A stretch of DNA of 28,227 nt from CAYYWP01 sp050176585. GTDB taxonomy: Bacteria; Desulfobacterota; Binatia; HRBIN30; CADEER01. Location: positions 1 to 28,227 of the forward strand of contig JBFXHX010000044.1 of NCBI GenBank assembly GCA_050176585.1. Reading direction: 5' to 3'. A program made the position numbers and the translations under genes. The notes below the pieces were generated by a model. The model did not search any database and had not been told where the DNA came from. It saw only the letters and a program-made list of their open reading frames with translations. Each line of letters opens with the position of its first letter. The first letter of the stretch is position 1. Below, piece after piece: positions 9,801 to 15,323 of the stretch.

Positions 9801-10533
9801 GCCCGGCGATCTCGCGCTCTGGTCGGAGGGTCGGTGGTACCGCATCGAGGTGCGCGCGTACGTGCCGCGCGAGCGGCTGGAGGACATCGCCGCGCAGCAC
9901 GGGTTCGACGCCGACGCTGGCGCCGCGCTCGCACGGCAGCTCGCGGCGCTCGGCGGTGCCGTGCGCGATGGCGACGCGCGCGGCGCGTCCGCCGCATCAA
10001 AGACCGGAGCGGCGGACCAGTCCGCCGTATCGCGATTTCTCGACTGGGCGCGCCAGCGCCTCGCCGAGCGCGGCCGGCCGCCCGCCGCCTACGTGCACTT
10101 CTGGATGGACCTGTTCGCCGCGGTTCGCCTGGACGAGCGCTACGTGGCCGTGGCGGACCTCGCCGACCTGCTCCCCGCGGGCATCGCCGGGCTCGAGCAT
10201 CCCGGCCAGGCCCTGCAGCGCCACGTGGCCGGGGAAGGCGAGGTGCGCGTGCACCTCAACCAGGCGGCGCTCGCCGGCTTCGCCCAGCTCCTCCCGATGC
10301 TGCAAGCGCACGGCACGCTGGAGATCGTCGATCTCTTCGTGCAGCGGCTGGAAGAATACGGCCACGCCTTCAAGGGCCCCGCGAAGTACGACGGCAGCAC
10401 GGTCAACTGGCTGAACGGTCCGCTGTTTCGGGCCGTCGCCGAGCAGCTCGGCTACACGGTGCGCTTTCAATCCTTCCGCCCGTTCGATCCGAAGTCGGTC
10501 TCGGTCGTATTGCTGGCCTACCCACGCGCCTGA
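6820..10533 (+). CDS. Methylenetetrahydrofolate reductase / zinc module / SAM-methyltransferase-like fusion protein
   Basis: A 1237-residue multidomain protein. Residues about 45-380 are a MetF-type 5,10-methylenetetrahydrofolate reductase, with NALLLTGDLP (T187-G188-D189), FWIAAAGHPNP and VIITQAIY in the expected order. Residues about 440-535 match the MTHFR_C/MetV type: cysteines at 459, 462 and 465, then VCPRGCAKQ (C474, C478) and a CED...ECTW tail. Residues about 535-880 are unrecognised and include a histidine cluster HFHRVHYKHHYH near 762-773. From about 895 a Rossmann methyltransferase-like region begins: YILEIGVAST at 901 (motif I), VLADFSEQL at 938 (acidic residue D941), then CNVYDNLPGD near 987 and KYDGSTVNWLNG near 1189. 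It recalls MidA/DUF185-type enzymes, but that is inference. The start at 6820 is chosen because it overlaps the upstream stop (ATGA). The upstream homocysteine methyltransferase would use the methyl-folate made here. Confidence 0.85.
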   Translation: MNLRTDASRERGPLPAWARGPRWPGGVRGAAAPLTNPLHDLIAAGKMPVILELHLTEADRIGYQKLRQRYLAQGYALPQLLALGQYLRQMDVTRAELAPEEGSLVHKLQVYADLVSAGGVDLLALDDGSRGHDALDNAIAAELLVGLGAAPERLLANVVARNRQAAQIRQRLMHFAELGVRNALLLTGDLPLGGKPAKFPLDSVGMCALAREMLIEGALPDDFWIAAAGHPNPDADPEGLRTLQKALAGARVIITQAIYSVDEFARWMQSLRQVGALDRVHVLAEVIPITSGAQLRAIADVPGMRVPPDLIAQMDAAKARLEQAATAAGHSPAWNVQRLRAEGARVTRDMLHQIRRVPGVSGFYLGCVKGFSAHLELLREAPLLIEHEHALHKMTKLSGAERQRALADGAALESYIDGLRREGERRARRRRWFGALAESGAAQRVLQALESPKVPVFGCEKCDRCDLSPDALVCPRGCAKQMTHGSCGAPRLVDGRMLCEDTSRECTWAAIRARRELYGVPVADRLGVREAPSPGFFEGQTYSAFLPVLAGLKRGPDWSLAWRAPVAHCGSLFRRDFKLPAEGSPRDLLTLAASQAEPMLSVLEARPGADREELWIKMLALIGTPAAWWLIESRLAELGLPAEGTMADLSLREQFQLAEALPAIRGRAAAGGGALARALPALSDELLAVVPEGRRLRRGMRRELANALISHIGALGIAVTYAESMLEAKNVDDFLGALTVLKDELQVARARLPFARGGLSVHFHRVHYKHHYHAPVAIARFHAADGAALPRAALRIDLRQYRSPAHLRGNLRGALEALARDEGESAGALALEDFGPGLQSVIWAFNAEFWERLRDFEQATGRDYDASIGGSSDHNLAYARSSARALFDKVHDHRLTDGRLYILEIGVASTHRARTFLGELRRICELTGTDYHRRVTYVLADFSEQLLASAAAEMAQEDVAVETVQIDAADPERALAPYRGRVLHAHLCNVYDNLPGDLALWSEGRWYRIEVRAYVPRERLEDIAAQHGFDADAGAALARQLAALGGAVRDGDARGASAASKTGAADQSAVSRFLDWARQRLAERGRPPAAYVHFWMDLFAAVRLDERYVAVADLADLLPAGIAGLEHPGQALQRHVAGEGEVRVHLNQAALAGFAQLLPMLQAHGTLEIVDLFVQRLEEYGHAFKGPAKYDGSTVNWLNGPLFRAVAEQLGYTVRFQSFRPFDPKSVSVVLLAYPRA

Positions 10534-10573
10534 GCGGGCTGAACGGCGCTCGGCGCCGGCGAGATGGAGGACC

Positions 10574-10903
10574 ATGACCGCGCTCACCACCACCGCGCTC
10601 TTCGGCGCAACCGCTCTGGCGGAGATCACCGGGTGCTATCTCGTCTACCTGCACGTGAAGATGCGGGCGCCGCTGTGGGTGCTCGTTCCGGCCGCGGCGG
10701 CTCTGGCGGTGTTCGCGTGGCTGCTGACCTTACACCCGACCGCGGCGGGCCGGGCCTACGCGGCGTACGGCGGTGTCTACGTCGCAACCGCGCTCGCGTG
10801 GCTCTGGGTGGTCGACGGCGTGCGTCCGACGGCGTGGGACCTGGCGGGAGCGGCGGTCGCGGTTTCCGGCATGGCCATCATCATGTTCGGCCCGCGGTCG
10901 TGA
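10574..10903 (+). CDS. YnfA/UPF0060 family small membrane protein
   Basis: A 109-residue hydrophobic protein with four predicted transmembrane segments. It matches UPF0060 (YnfA) along its whole length: AEITGCYLVYLH near the N-terminus, FAWLLTLHPTAAGRAYAAYGGVYV in the middle, and VRPTAWDLAGA...GMAIIMFGPR at the end. The family is related to small multidrug resistance transporters, but its substrate is not established. An AUGGAGG-type ribosome site (10565-10570) precedes the ATG. It lies 40 nt after the reductase fusion, so it could be read from the same transcript; no functional link is evident. Confidence 0.93.
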   Translation: MTALTTTALFGATALAEITGCYLVYLHVKMRAPLWVLVPAAAALAVFAWLLTLHPTAAGRAYAAYGGVYVATALAWLWVVDGVRPTAWDLAGAAVAVSGMAIIMFGPRS

Positions 10904-11039
10904 GCGCGCACGGCGGCGAGCGATTTCGCTCGCCTCGCGACTGGAGTGTGCTACACGTGCGCGCCGTGTGATGGCCGCTCCGCCGGCATGGGCCCGGACG
11001 GGAGCGCCGTCGAGCCGTGAAGATCCGACAGGAGGGAAG

Positions 11040-11351
11040 ATGGTCAAGGTGAGCGTGTTCTACGCGTACGATCCGGGCAAGAAATTCGACATGGACTACT
11101 ACTGCAAGCACCACATGGCGCTGGTGAAGGAAAGGTTCGGATCGGCGTTGAAGTCGATAGCGGTCGAGCAGGGCGTGGCCGGAGGCGAGCCGGGCGCGCC
11201 GCCGAAGTTCATCGCGATGGGGCACATGTACTTCGACTCCGCCGACGCTTTTCACCGCGCCTTCGCACCGCACGCCGAGGAGATCGTCGCCGACGTGAAG
11301 AACTACACCGATCTCGAGCCGATGATTCAGATCAGCGAAGTGAAGATGTGA
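11040..11351 (+). CDS. EthD family protein (dimeric alpha-beta barrel)
   Basis: A 103-residue protein of the EthD-type ferredoxin-like dimeric barrel family (TIGR02118 type). It shows the family pattern throughout: MVKVSVFYAYDPGKKFDMDYY at the start, then KHHMALVKERFG, GHMYFDSADAFHRAF, and the closing YTDLEPMIQISEV. EthD was first described as needed for ethyl tert-butyl ether degradation, but most family members have no known reaction. The ATG at 11040 is preferred over longer in-frame starts because AGGAGGG lies at 11030-11036 and because homologues begin here. It sits between a YnfA-type gene and a SAM methyltransferase, with no obvious shared pathway. Confidence 0.92.
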   Translation: MVKVSVFYAYDPGKKFDMDYYCKHHMALVKERFGSALKSIAVEQGVAGGEPGAPPKFIAMGHMYFDSADAFHRAFAPHAEEIVADVKNYTDLEPMIQISEVKM

Positions 11352-11366
11352 AGTGATCTCACGCAA

Positions 11367-11448
11367 GCTGTTATGCTGTTTACGCTGATGGCTGTTGGCC
11401 TCACAGCGCTAGAGCGCTCTGGCCCTCACGGCGTAACAGCATAACAGC
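11367..11448. repeat. Long imperfect inverted repeat with inner hairpin
   Basis: The left arm is 11367-11385 (GCTGTTATGCTGTTTACGC) and the right arm is 11431-11448 (GCGTAACAGCATAACAGC). They pair over 18 positions with one bulged T. Inside lies a second hairpin, AGCGCT-AG-AGCGCT at 11405-11418, framed by GGCC on both sides. The element begins 15 nt after the EthD stop and ends 25 nt before the methyltransferase start. It lacks a run of T, so a classical intrinsic terminator is not certain; a REP- or MITE-like element is equally possible. Its low GC contrasts with the neighbouring genes. Confidence 0.75.
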
Positions 11449-11473
11449 CTCACTCCCGATCCGGAGGAGACAT

Positions 11474-12286
11474 ATGGACATCCCTCCCGAAATGGCGGCG
11501 CTCAAGGAGCGGCTGCGCGCCACGTGGATGTCGGGGGACTACGGCCAGTTCGCGAAGTACCTGGAGCCGGGCGCGCTCGAGTTCCTCGGGCGGTTGGGTG
11601 TCGAGCCGGGCATGCGCGTGCTGGACGTCGCGTGCGGCGCGGGGCAGCTCGCGATACCCGCGGCGCGCGCGGGGGCGCGCGCGGCCGGCGTCGACATCGC
11701 GGCGAATCTGATCGAGCAGGCGCGCGCGCGGGCGGCGGCGGAAGGGCTCGACGTGCGCTTCGACGAGGGCGACGCCGAGGCGCTGCCGTACGGCGACGCC
11801 TCCTTCGACCTCGTGGTGAGCCTCTTCGGCGCGATGTTCGCCCCGCGTCCGGAGCGCGTCGCGGCCGAGCTGCTGCGCGTCTGCCGGCCCGCTGGCCGGA
11901 TCGGGATGGGTAACTGGACGCCGCAGGGTATGGTCGGCGACATGTTCCGGACCATCGGCCGCTACGTGCCGCCGCCGCCGATGCCCGCGCCCGTCCTGTG
12001 GGGCGACGAGGCCACGGTGCGCGAGCGCTTCGGCGCCGGCGTCGCGGAGCTGCGGCTGACCCGGCGCGAATACGAATTCCAGTATCCATTCAGCCCCGAA
12101 GCGGTGCTGGAGCTCTTTCGCACGAATTACGGGCCGACCAACCGCGCGTTCGCCGCGCTCGACGAGGCCGGGCGCGCCGGCCTGAGCGCCGATCTCATCG
12201 CGCTCTGGCGCGCGAGCAACCGCGCCACCGACGGCACCACGCGGTATACGGCTGAGTATCTCGAGGTCGTGGCCGTGCGCGCCTAG
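11474..12286 (+). CDS. Class I SAM-dependent methyltransferase (UbiE/Methyltransf_11 type)
   Basis: A 270-residue cytosolic enzyme with the class I methyltransferase fold. Motif I is VLDVACGAG at residues 49-57, with the acidic residue ending strand 2 at D74 (AGVDIA). DAEALPY near residue 102 and FDLVVSLFGAMFAP near 114 give the next motifs, followed by LRVCRPAGRIGMGNWTP, the post-motif common in UbiE/COQ5-like enzymes. The substrate cannot be inferred. The start is well supported: GGAGGA at 11463-11468 precedes the CATATG start. The conserved C-terminal half (WRASNRATDGTTRYTAEYLEVVA) is shared with many uncharacterised relatives. It stands behind the long inverted repeat, so it may be transcribed separately from the EthD gene. 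Confidence 0.92.
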   Translation: MDIPPEMAALKERLRATWMSGDYGQFAKYLEPGALEFLGRLGVEPGMRVLDVACGAGQLAIPAARAGARAAGVDIAANLIEQARARAAAEGLDVRFDEGDAEALPYGDASFDLVVSLFGAMFAPRPERVAAELLRVCRPAGRIGMGNWTPQGMVGDMFRTIGRYVPPPPMPAPVLWGDEATVRERFGAGVAELRLTRREYEFQYPFSPEAVLELFRTNYGPTNRAFAALDEAGRAGLSADLIALWRASNRATDGTTRYTAEYLEVVAVRA

Positions 12287-12484
12287 AGGCGCCGCCGCCT
12301 TCGGGACGAAACCGTCGACGTCGCTCGCCTTCGCTATCCCGGCGCAGCGAGCAACCCGCGCCAGCTCGGCCGGCGATCTGATATTCACGTCCATTTCCGG
12401 TGCCGCCGGAGCACCAGCGGCGTGGCGACAATCACAGAGCGGTAAGCAATCCAAGTCGCGGCACGGTATTCCGCACCACACTCT

Positions 12485-12536
12485 TTCCCGGGGCGGCGCT
12501 TCCGCGCCGCCGTCGGGCACAGGTCCCGCGGCTACC
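12485..12536 (-). repeat. GTAG-headed REP-like element, copy 1
   Basis: Read on the minus strand it starts GTAGCCGCGGGACCTGTG, followed by a GGCGGCGC-GGAA-GCGCCGCC hairpin. The head is nearly the same as the element at 24675 (GTAGCCGCGGCACCTGTG), and on the plus strand 12497-12541 aligns with 24758-24799. It lies in the 282-nt gap before imuA. The rest of that gap (12287-12484) shows no gene or clear promoter, and I found no recognisable LexA box there. Confidence 0.6.
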
Positions 12537-12568
12537 CTCGGAGGCAGCACCTTGCCTCAGGGCGAAAA

Positions 12569-13348
12569 TTGGGCGAAAACGGCCGTGTGTCCAATACCGC
12601 ACTGGAACGCCTCGCCGACCTGGCGCTGCCGGGGACGGTGCGCCGCGGCGCGCTGCCGGCCGAGCCGGTGCGCCGGTTGCCGTTCGGGGTCGGGCCGCTG
12701 GATGCGTTGCTCGATGGCGGGCTGCCGCGCGGACATCTGAGCGAGATCGTCGGCGGTCCCGCGAGCGGGCGCACGGCGGTGCTGCATGCGCTGCTCGCCG
12801 GGGCGACGCGGGCCGGCGAAGCGACCGCGGTCGTCGATCTCCCCGATGCGCTCGATCCGAACGCGCTGAGCCGCGCCGGGGCCGACCTGGCGCGCGTGCT
12901 GTGGGTGCGCCCGCCGTCGCTGCCGAGCGCGCTCAAGTGCGCCGAGTTGATCCTCGCCGCCGGCGGCTTCGGCCTGGTGGTGCTGGATCTCGACGCGGGC
13001 GGGCTGCGGGCGCGGCGCGCCGCCGCGCCCGCGGTGTGGCTGCGCCTGGCGCAAACCGCGCGGCGGGCTCGCACGGCGGCCGTGATCGCCGCGCCCGAGC
13101 GCCTGGCCAATGGCGTCGCGTCGCTGGCGCTCACGCTGACGGCACGGCGCGTGCGGTGGAGCGCCGGGCTGTTGGACGGCTTCACCACCGCCGCCGCGGT
13201 CACGCGCAGCCGCTTCGGGTCGACCGAGCGCGCGGTGGTGGTGCAGCTCGGAGAGCAGAGTGCGGCGGCAGATGATGTGCAGCTGGAGCGGGTGGCGGGG
13301 GGACAGAGGAGGAGAGGGGAGGTTCGCATCCGCTCGGCGCGCGACTGA
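12569..13348 (+). CDS. imuA: ImuA-like RecA-fold translesion synthesis accessory protein
   Basis: A 259-residue protein with a RecA-like fold, as in ImuA/SulA-like proteins of the SOS mutasome. Near the N-terminus LPFGVGPLDALLDGGLPRGHLSEI is followed by a degenerate Walker A (GPASGRT, with Arg in place of Lys), and LVVLDLDA is the Walker B-like strand. Position is the strongest evidence: it lies 8 nt before imuB in the conserved imuA-imuB-dnaE2 order. Family knowledge: ImuA and ImuB assist DnaE2 in error-prone lesion bypass. The start is uncertain. A TTG at 12569 has AGGG 6 nt upstream; a GTG at 12587 (VSNTALERL) is the alternative. The last 30 residues are low-complexity and G-rich at DNA level. 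Confidence 0.87.
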   Translation: MGENGRVSNTALERLADLALPGTVRRGALPAEPVRRLPFGVGPLDALLDGGLPRGHLSEIVGGPASGRTAVLHALLAGATRAGEATAVVDLPDALDPNALSRAGADLARVLWVRPPSLPSALKCAELILAAGGFGLVVLDLDAGGLRARRAAAPAVWLRLAQTARRARTAAVIAAPERLANGVASLALTLTARRVRWSAGLLDGFTTAAAVTRSRFGSTERAVVVQLGEQSAAADDVQLERVAGGQRRRGEVRIRSARD

Positions 13349-13356
13349 GGCGGGCA

Positions 13357-14880
13357 ATGCGGGTCGCCTGCCTGTTCGTCCCCGATTTTCCGCTCGCCGC
13401 GCACTGGCGCGCGGAGCCAGAGCTGCGCGGCGCGCCGGTGGTGGTCGCCGAGGGGCCGGGCGCGCGCGCGCGGCTGGTCGCCTGCGCCCCGGAAGCCGTG
13501 CGCCAGGGCATCGCGCCGGGGTTGAGCGCGACGCAGGCGCGCGCCATCGCTGGCAAGGTCATCGTGCGGGTCAGCGCGCCGGCGCTCGAGCGCGCCGCGC
13601 ACGCGGCGCTCGCCGACGTCGCGTACTCGTTCTCGCCGCGGGTCGAGGACGGGGCGCCCGGCACCGTGTTCTTCGATGCCGACGGGCTCGGCGCGCTCTA
13701 CGCGAGCGAGCGCGAGCTGGCACAGGCGGCGCTCGGCCGCGCCCGCGCGCTCGGGCTCGAAGCGGCGATCGGCATCGCCGGGAGCAAGATCGCCGCGCAG
13801 CTGGCGGCGCGCGACGGCGGCGGCTGCGCGATCATTCCGCCGCACGAGGAATGGCGCTTTCTCGCTCCGCTGTCACTCGATCTGCTGGAGCCGAGCCCGG
13901 CGCTGCGCGCGACCTTTCAGCGCTGGGGGTTGCGCACGCTCGGCGCGCTCGCCGCGCTGCCGGCGAGCGCGCTGGCCACCCGCCTCGGGCCGGAGGCGGT
14001 GGCGCTGGCGCACGGCGCGCGCGGTGACGACGAGCGCCCGCTGGTGCCGCGCCCGCTGCCGCTCGAGTTCGAGGAGACCGCCGCGCTCGACTACGGCATC
14101 GAGGCGCTCGAGCCGCTGCTGTTCGTGGTGCGCGGCCTGCTCGACCGGCTGGTCGCGCGGCTCGAGGTGCGCGGGCTCGTCTGCGGCGATCTGCGCCTTT
14201 CGCTCGGCCTCGCCGAGCGCGGGCGCGACGAGCGCACGATCGCGGTCGCCGCGCCGAGCAATGCGGTCAAGCCGCTGCTCGGGTTGGTGCGCGCGCACCT
14301 GCAAGCGCACGCGCCGCGCGCTGCGGTGGAGGCGCTGCGCCTCGCTGCCAGACCCGAGCGCCTGCGCCCCGTGCAGCTCGACCTCCTGCGCCCGAACGGG
14401 CCGGCGCCGGCGCAGCTCGCGGTCACGCTCGCGCGGTTGGCGGCGCTCTGCGGTGCGGAGCGGGTCGGCGCGCCGGCGGTAGTGGACTCACACCGGCCGG
14501 ATGCGCATGCGCTCGCGCCCTTCGCTGCGGGCGGGTCGTCGCCAGCGAAGGACCGCGCACAGGCAGACCCGCGTCCCGCCGGCGCTGGACCGCCGATCGC
14601 CGTGCGCGCCGTGCGCCCGGCGCGCGCGCTGGAGGTGTTCTGCCAGCGCGATCGGCCGGACTTCGTCCGCCTCGCCGACGCCGAAACCGCGGCCCCGGTG
14701 CGCTGCCACGGCCGCGTCGTCACGCTCGCCGGCCCCTGGCGCCTGCAGGCCGAGTGGTGGCGCCCCGAGGACGCCCTCGCGCGCGACTACTACGACGTCC
14801 AGCTCACCGACGGCGGCGTGTATCGCGTGTACTTCGATCGCCCGCGGCAGCAGTGGTTCGTCGACGGCGTGTACGACTGA
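13357..14880 (+). CDS. imuB: ImuB, catalytically degenerate Y-family polymerase-like protein
   Basis: A 507-residue Y-family DNA polymerase homologue. The palm carboxylates look lost: the catalytic DxD of DinB aligns with V8-P9-D10 in LFVPDFPLAA, and the DE pair aligns with D107-A108 in VFFDADGLG. This is the ImuB pattern, in which the protein is a hub rather than an enzyme. A beta-clamp-binding motif QLDLL is visible at residues 340-344 (nt 14374-14388). The C-terminus ends in the conserved YRVYFDRPRQQWFVDGVYD. A GAGGCGGG ribosome site overlaps the imuA stop. It should connect the sliding clamp, ImuA and DnaE2 during SOS lesion bypass. The motif reading is direct; inactivity is inferred from alignment by eye. 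Confidence 0.93.
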   Translation: MRVACLFVPDFPLAAHWRAEPELRGAPVVVAEGPGARARLVACAPEAVRQGIAPGLSATQARAIAGKVIVRVSAPALERAAHAALADVAYSFSPRVEDGAPGTVFFDADGLGALYASERELAQAALGRARALGLEAAIGIAGSKIAAQLAARDGGGCAIIPPHEEWRFLAPLSLDLLEPSPALRATFQRWGLRTLGALAALPASALATRLGPEAVALAHGARGDDERPLVPRPLPLEFEETAALDYGIEALEPLLFVVRGLLDRLVARLEVRGLVCGDLRLSLGLAERGRDERTIAVAAPSNAVKPLLGLVRAHLQAHAPRAAVEALRLAARPERLRPVQLDLLRPNGPAPAQLAVTLARLAALCGAERVGAPAVVDSHRPDAHALAPFAAGGSSPAKDRAQADPRPAGAGPPIAVRAVRPARALEVFCQRDRPDFVRLADAETAAPVRCHGRVVTLAGPWRLQAEWWRPEDALARDYYDVQLTDGGVYRVYFDRPRQQWFVDGVYD

Positions 14881-14887
14881 AGATTGC

Positions 14888-14912
14888 AACGCGAAGACGC
14901 GGAGGCGCGAAG
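14888..14912 (+). repeat. Dispersed short repeat, copy 2 (left flank of the GxxExxY gene)
   Basis: AACGCGAAGACGCGGAGG and the following CGCGAAG fill the 32-nt gap between imuB and the GxxExxY gene and end directly at its ATG. It supplies the only ribosome-site-like sequence (GGAGG, 14901-14905). An inverted relative lies at the other end of the gene (15294-15319). Confidence 0.6.
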
Positions 14913-15320
14913 ATGACCGACAACGAGCTTTCGACCGAGATCATCGGTGCGGCACTGGAGGTGCATCGCGCGCTCGGGCCAGGCTTGCTGGAAGGCATTT
15001 CCGAAGAGTGCCTGGCCATCGAGTTGGACTGCCGCGGTGTGCCGTTCGAGCGACAACAGCGAGTGAGCCTCGAATACACAGGTCAGCGTGTCGCAGCGGA
15101 CTTGCGGCTCGACATGATCATCGACGGCCGAATCATCGTCGAGCCGAAGGCGGTCGAAACCCTGCTTCCCGTGCACGGTGCACAACTGCTCTCGTACCGG
15201 CGGCGCACCGGAAAATCTCTCGGCTTGCTGATCAACTGCAACGTCCCTCTCCTGCGCGACGGCATAACGCGCATCGTCGACAACTGCTCGGACCGTCGCG
15301 CCTCTGCGCCTCTGCGGTGA
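14913..15320 (+). CDS. GxxExxY family protein (PDDEXK-like)
   Basis: A 135-residue protein of the GxxExxY family (TIGR04256, PF13366, related to PD-(D/E)xK nucleases). Seen directly: STEIIGAALEVHRALGPGLLE near the N-terminus, then LDMIIDGRIIVEPKAVETL (nuclease-like D...ExK core), and LLSYRRRTGKSLGLLINCNV. The name-giving tyrosine is replaced by serine (GLLEGIS). The function of the family is not established. It sits between imuB and dnaE2, 32 nt after one and 3 nt before the other, where these genes are normally adjacent. Inverted copies of a short repeat bound it, and the right-hand copy encodes its last residues. Family members are commonly found singly beside such repeats, so an inserted cassette is likelier than a dedicated mutasome part. 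Confidence 0.88.
   Translation: MTDNELSTEIIGAALEVHRALGPGLLEGISEECLAIELDCRGVPFERQQRVSLEYTGQRVAADLRLDMIIDGRIIVEPKAVETLLPVHGAQLLSYRRRTGKSLGLLINCNVPLLRDGITRIVDNCSDRRASAPLR
15294..15319 (-). repeat. Dispersed short repeat, copy 3 (right flank, inverted)
   Basis: On the minus strand this reads CACCGCAGAGGCGCAGAGG then CGCGACG, an inverted relative of the 14888 copy. It overlaps the last codons of the GxxExxY gene and ends 5 nt before the dnaE2 start. Confidence 0.55.
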
Positions 15321-15323
15321 AAA

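Noticed and set aside
12287..12568. Search for a LexA operator before imuA
   Set aside because: I checked by eye for CTGT-N8-ACAG, GAAC-N4-GTTC and GTTC-N7-GTTC and found no convincing site; a lineage-specific box cannot be excluded.
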